NCBI GenBank assembly: GCA_002429455.1
Contig: DIZU01000168.1
Coordinates: forward strand, 10,241 to 18,163
From: Methylotenera sp. UBA6020
GTDB lineage: Bacteria; Pseudomonadota; Gammaproteobacteria; Burkholderiales; Methylophilaceae
DNA: 7,923 nt
Direction: 5' to 3'
The notes under the pieces are model-generated. The model had not been told where the DNA came from. It did no database searches and saw only the letters and a program-made list of their open reading frames with translations. The position numbers were made by a program, and so were the translations under genes. Shown piece after piece: positions 6,536-7,923 of the stretch; position 1 is the stretch's first letter, and the number at the start of each line of letters is the position of its first letter.

Positions 6536-7696
6536 TTAAATTTCAGCATGATCATCAGCTTCCAGATAACCTGTTACCTCTAAGCCGAAGCCGGTCATGC
6601 TCGGCATTTTTCGCGGCGTGGCGAGTAGCTTCATTTTCCCTACACCACAATCTAATAATATTTGTGAGCCAATACCGTAAATTCGCAGCTCTTGATTGAT
6701 GCGTATCGGTTCGTCGGCGCCTTGAATGCGCTCAATAATGGTTTCGCTATTTTCTTGTTGATGTAATAACACCATGACACCTGCCTCGGCGTTGGAGATC
6801 ACTTTCATGGCTTGCAGGGTATTCCAGCTGTGCGTACAACTGGTGCTATCTAATAAATCAAATATTGAAAGCGGCTCATGTACGCGCACCAACACTTCTT
6901 GCTCAGGGGTTGGCGTGCCTTTGATTAAAGCCAGATGCGTTTCTTTGGCAATTCTATCGCGGTAAGCAATCAGTCTCATTTCACCGTAAGGTGTTTGAAT
7001 CATGCGCTCGGCGGCGCGTTCAATCAAGCGCTCTGTTTGAGCGCGATAATGAATTAAATCAGCAATGGTGCCGATTTTAAGCTGGTGTTCGGCGGCAAAC
7101 AGCATTAAGTCTGGCAACCGTGCCATATTACCATCATCTTTTAAGATTTCGCATATCACACTGGCGGGCTCCAGGCCAGCCAGTGTACTTAAATCGCAGC
7201 CAGCTTCCGTATGGCCGGCACGCACCAGCACGCCGCCATCCATGGCTGCCAGTGGAAAAATATGGCCGGGGCTGACAATGTCTTGCGGTTTGGCATCTTT
7301 TGCCACAGCGGCTAGCACGGTGCGTGCGCGGTCTGCCGCAGAAATGCCGGTGGTGACGCCTTCTGCCGCTTCAATAGAAACGGTAAAGTTGGTACCCATG
7401 CGGGCGCCGTTTTTTTGTACCATTTTAGTGAGGTTTAATTGACGACAACGTGCTTCGGTCAGCGTTAGACAAATGAGTCCGCGCCCATATTTCGCCATGA
7501 AGTTGATGTGTTCGGCAGTAGCAAATTCTGCGGCTAGCACTAAATCACCTTCGTTCTCACGATTTTCGTCGTCTACCAGCACCACCATATGCCCGAGTTT
7601 TATCTCTTCAATAATCTCTTGGGCTGAACTGATCGTCGTGCCTTTAATTGAGGTGCTGTTATTAGTGGTGTCGTTATTCATATGCTTGCCAATCAA
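6536..7696 (-). CDS. ribBX: RibBX: DHBP synthase fused to a degenerate GTP cyclohydrolase II domain
   Basis: The N-terminal domain (about 20-220) is 3,4-dihydroxy-2-butanone 4-phosphate synthase, which converts ribulose 5-phosphate to the four-carbon unit of riboflavin. [11 protein letters not shown] (42-52), PGHIFPL (143-149), GHTEAGCDL (161-169) and VICEIL (180-185) are intact. The C-terminal domain resembles GTP cyclohydrolase II but looks inactive. The zinc-site stretch after VRVH has L266 where the first cysteine belongs, C277 kept and H279 for the third. The RQEGRGIG region is missing, while [11 protein letters not shown] (327-337) remains. This matches the RibBX variant described in Proteobacteria, so a true RibA is expected elsewhere. 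The TTG at 7696 overlaps the ribE stop (TTGA) and lies nine bases after AAGGA. An ATG at 7681 would remove five residues and has no clear ribosome binding site. Numbering is from the TTG. Confidence 0.93.
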   Translation of the reverse strand: MIGKHMNNDTTNNSTSIKGTTISSAQEIIEEIKLGHMVVLVDDENRENEGDLVLAAEFATAEHINFMAKYGRGLICLTLTEARCRQLNLTKMVQKNGARMGTNFTVSIEAAEGVTTGISAADRARTVLAAVAKDAKPQDIVSPGHIFPLAAMDGGVLVRAGHTEAGCDLSTLAGLEPASVICEILKDDGNMARLPDLMLFAAEHQLKIGTIADLIHYRAQTERLIERAAERMIQTPYGEMRLIAYRDRIAKETHLALIKGTPTPEQEVLVRVHEPLSIFDLLDSTSCTHSWNTLQAMKVISNAEAGVMVLLHQQENSETIIERIQGADEPIRINQELRIYGIGSQILLDCGVGKMKLLATPRKMPSMTGFGLEVTGYLEADDHAEI

Positions 7697-7923
7697 GTCG
7701 GCTGGTCCTTGTAGTCATTACTATTGCTTTCCGTAGCCCACTCAGTCATGCGTTCTACATAGCGCGCTATTTGGTCAACTTCCAAATTCACACGACTACC
7801 AGGCGCTAGATATTGCAGGGTGGTATTTTCAAGTGTGTGCGGAATTAAATTGATGCTGAATACGTCTTTATTTACCGTATTTACCGTCAGGCTCACGCCA
7901 TTCACGCAAATTGAGCCTTTGGT
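7693..7923 (-). CDS. ribE: Riboflavin synthase alpha subunit, C-terminal part (runs off the window)
   Basis: Only the last 76 codons are present; the reading frame stays open to the right edge, so the real start is outside. Riboflavin synthase converts two 6,7-dimethyl-8-ribityllumazine molecules to riboflavin and the pyrimidinedione precursor. It has two similar lumazine-binding barrels; this piece belongs to the second. The sequence begins [15 protein letters not shown], matching the KGSIxVxGVSLTV motif of the family, followed by [13 protein letters not shown] and [18 protein letters not shown], which are typical of the C-terminal barrel end. A GTG inside the motif (7905) could be taken for a start, but the homology extends upstream of it. 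The stop overlaps the TTG start of ribBX, so the two riboflavin genes are probably co-transcribed. Confidence 0.93.
   Translation of the reverse strand, partial: TKGSICVNGVSLTVNTVNKDVFSINLIPHTLENTTLQYLAPGSRVNLEVDQIARYVERMTEWATESNSNDYKDQPT
7706..7710 (-). promoter_or_regulatory. Ribosome binding site AAGGA favouring the TTG start of ribBX
   Basis: AAGGA on the minus strand lies nine bases before TTG (7696) but 24 bases before the ATG at 7681. It sits inside the last codons of ribE. This favours the TTG start, although the difference affects only five residues. Confidence 0.45.

Noticed and set aside
7065..7442. 125-codon plus-strand open frame opposite ribBX
   Set aside because: It covers the most conserved part of the DHBP synthase domain; the sense strand fully explains the sequence.
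7693..7905. A separate 70-residue gene beginning at the GTG at 7905
   Set aside because: The riboflavin synthase homology continues in frame upstream to the window edge, so this is the 3' end of a longer gene.
1..7923. CRISPR arrays, tRNA or rRNA genes, insertion sequences, riboswitches
   Set aside because: No regularly spaced repeats, no cloverleaf, no transposase motifs or terminal inverted repeats were seen, and there is no long untranslated leader that could hold an FMN riboswitch.

Overview
The window reads as a housekeeping stretch of a betaproteobacterial chromosome of moderate GC. The proteins look most like those of the Methylophilaceae (Methylotenera-type methylotrophs), but that placement is an impression from protein style, GC and gene order, not from a database search. 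I found no mobile element, CRISPR array, RNA gene or sign of recent transfer. Nearly every base belongs to a recognisable gene, and the longest gap is about 200 bases.

Left part, plus strand (29-2277): pilT and pilU encode the two hexameric type IV pilus retraction ATPases. They are 68 bases apart and probably co-transcribed. They converge on the minus-strand block, with a 198-base gap (2278-2475) that shows only degenerate repeats and no convincing terminator.

Middle part, minus strand (6427 down to 2476): yqgE, ruvX (yqgF), pyrR, pyrB and a pyrC-like gene follow each other very tightly. yqgE/ruvX share one base (TGATG), pyrR/pyrB and pyrB/pyrC' overlap by four (ATGA), and only ruvX/pyrR has a short 40-base gap. 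PyrB is aspartate transcarbamoylase. The pyrC-like product has lost three dihydroorotase metal ligands, so it should be the structural PyrC' (PyrX) partner of a class A ATCase. PyrR is the presumed regulator. Finding pilTU next to yqgE-yqgF-pyrR-pyrB-pyrC' matches the neighbourhood I recall from Pseudomonas aeruginosa (PA0395-PA0405), so this looks like old conserved synteny.

Right part, minus strand (window edge down to 6536): the C-terminal end of riboflavin synthase (ribE) is followed by a DHBP synthase fused to a degenerate GTP cyclohydrolase II domain, the RibBX architecture. A small hairpin with a T6 tract and a weak promoter-like element lie between ribBX and yqgE and may separate the riboflavin operon from the yqgE-pyr operon.

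I do not see an undescribed system here. The most interesting points are two pseudoenzyme modules (PyrC' and the X domain of RibBX), an N-terminally extended RuvX, a tiny ORF that would couple ruvX to pyrR, and the nested hairpin before yqgE.
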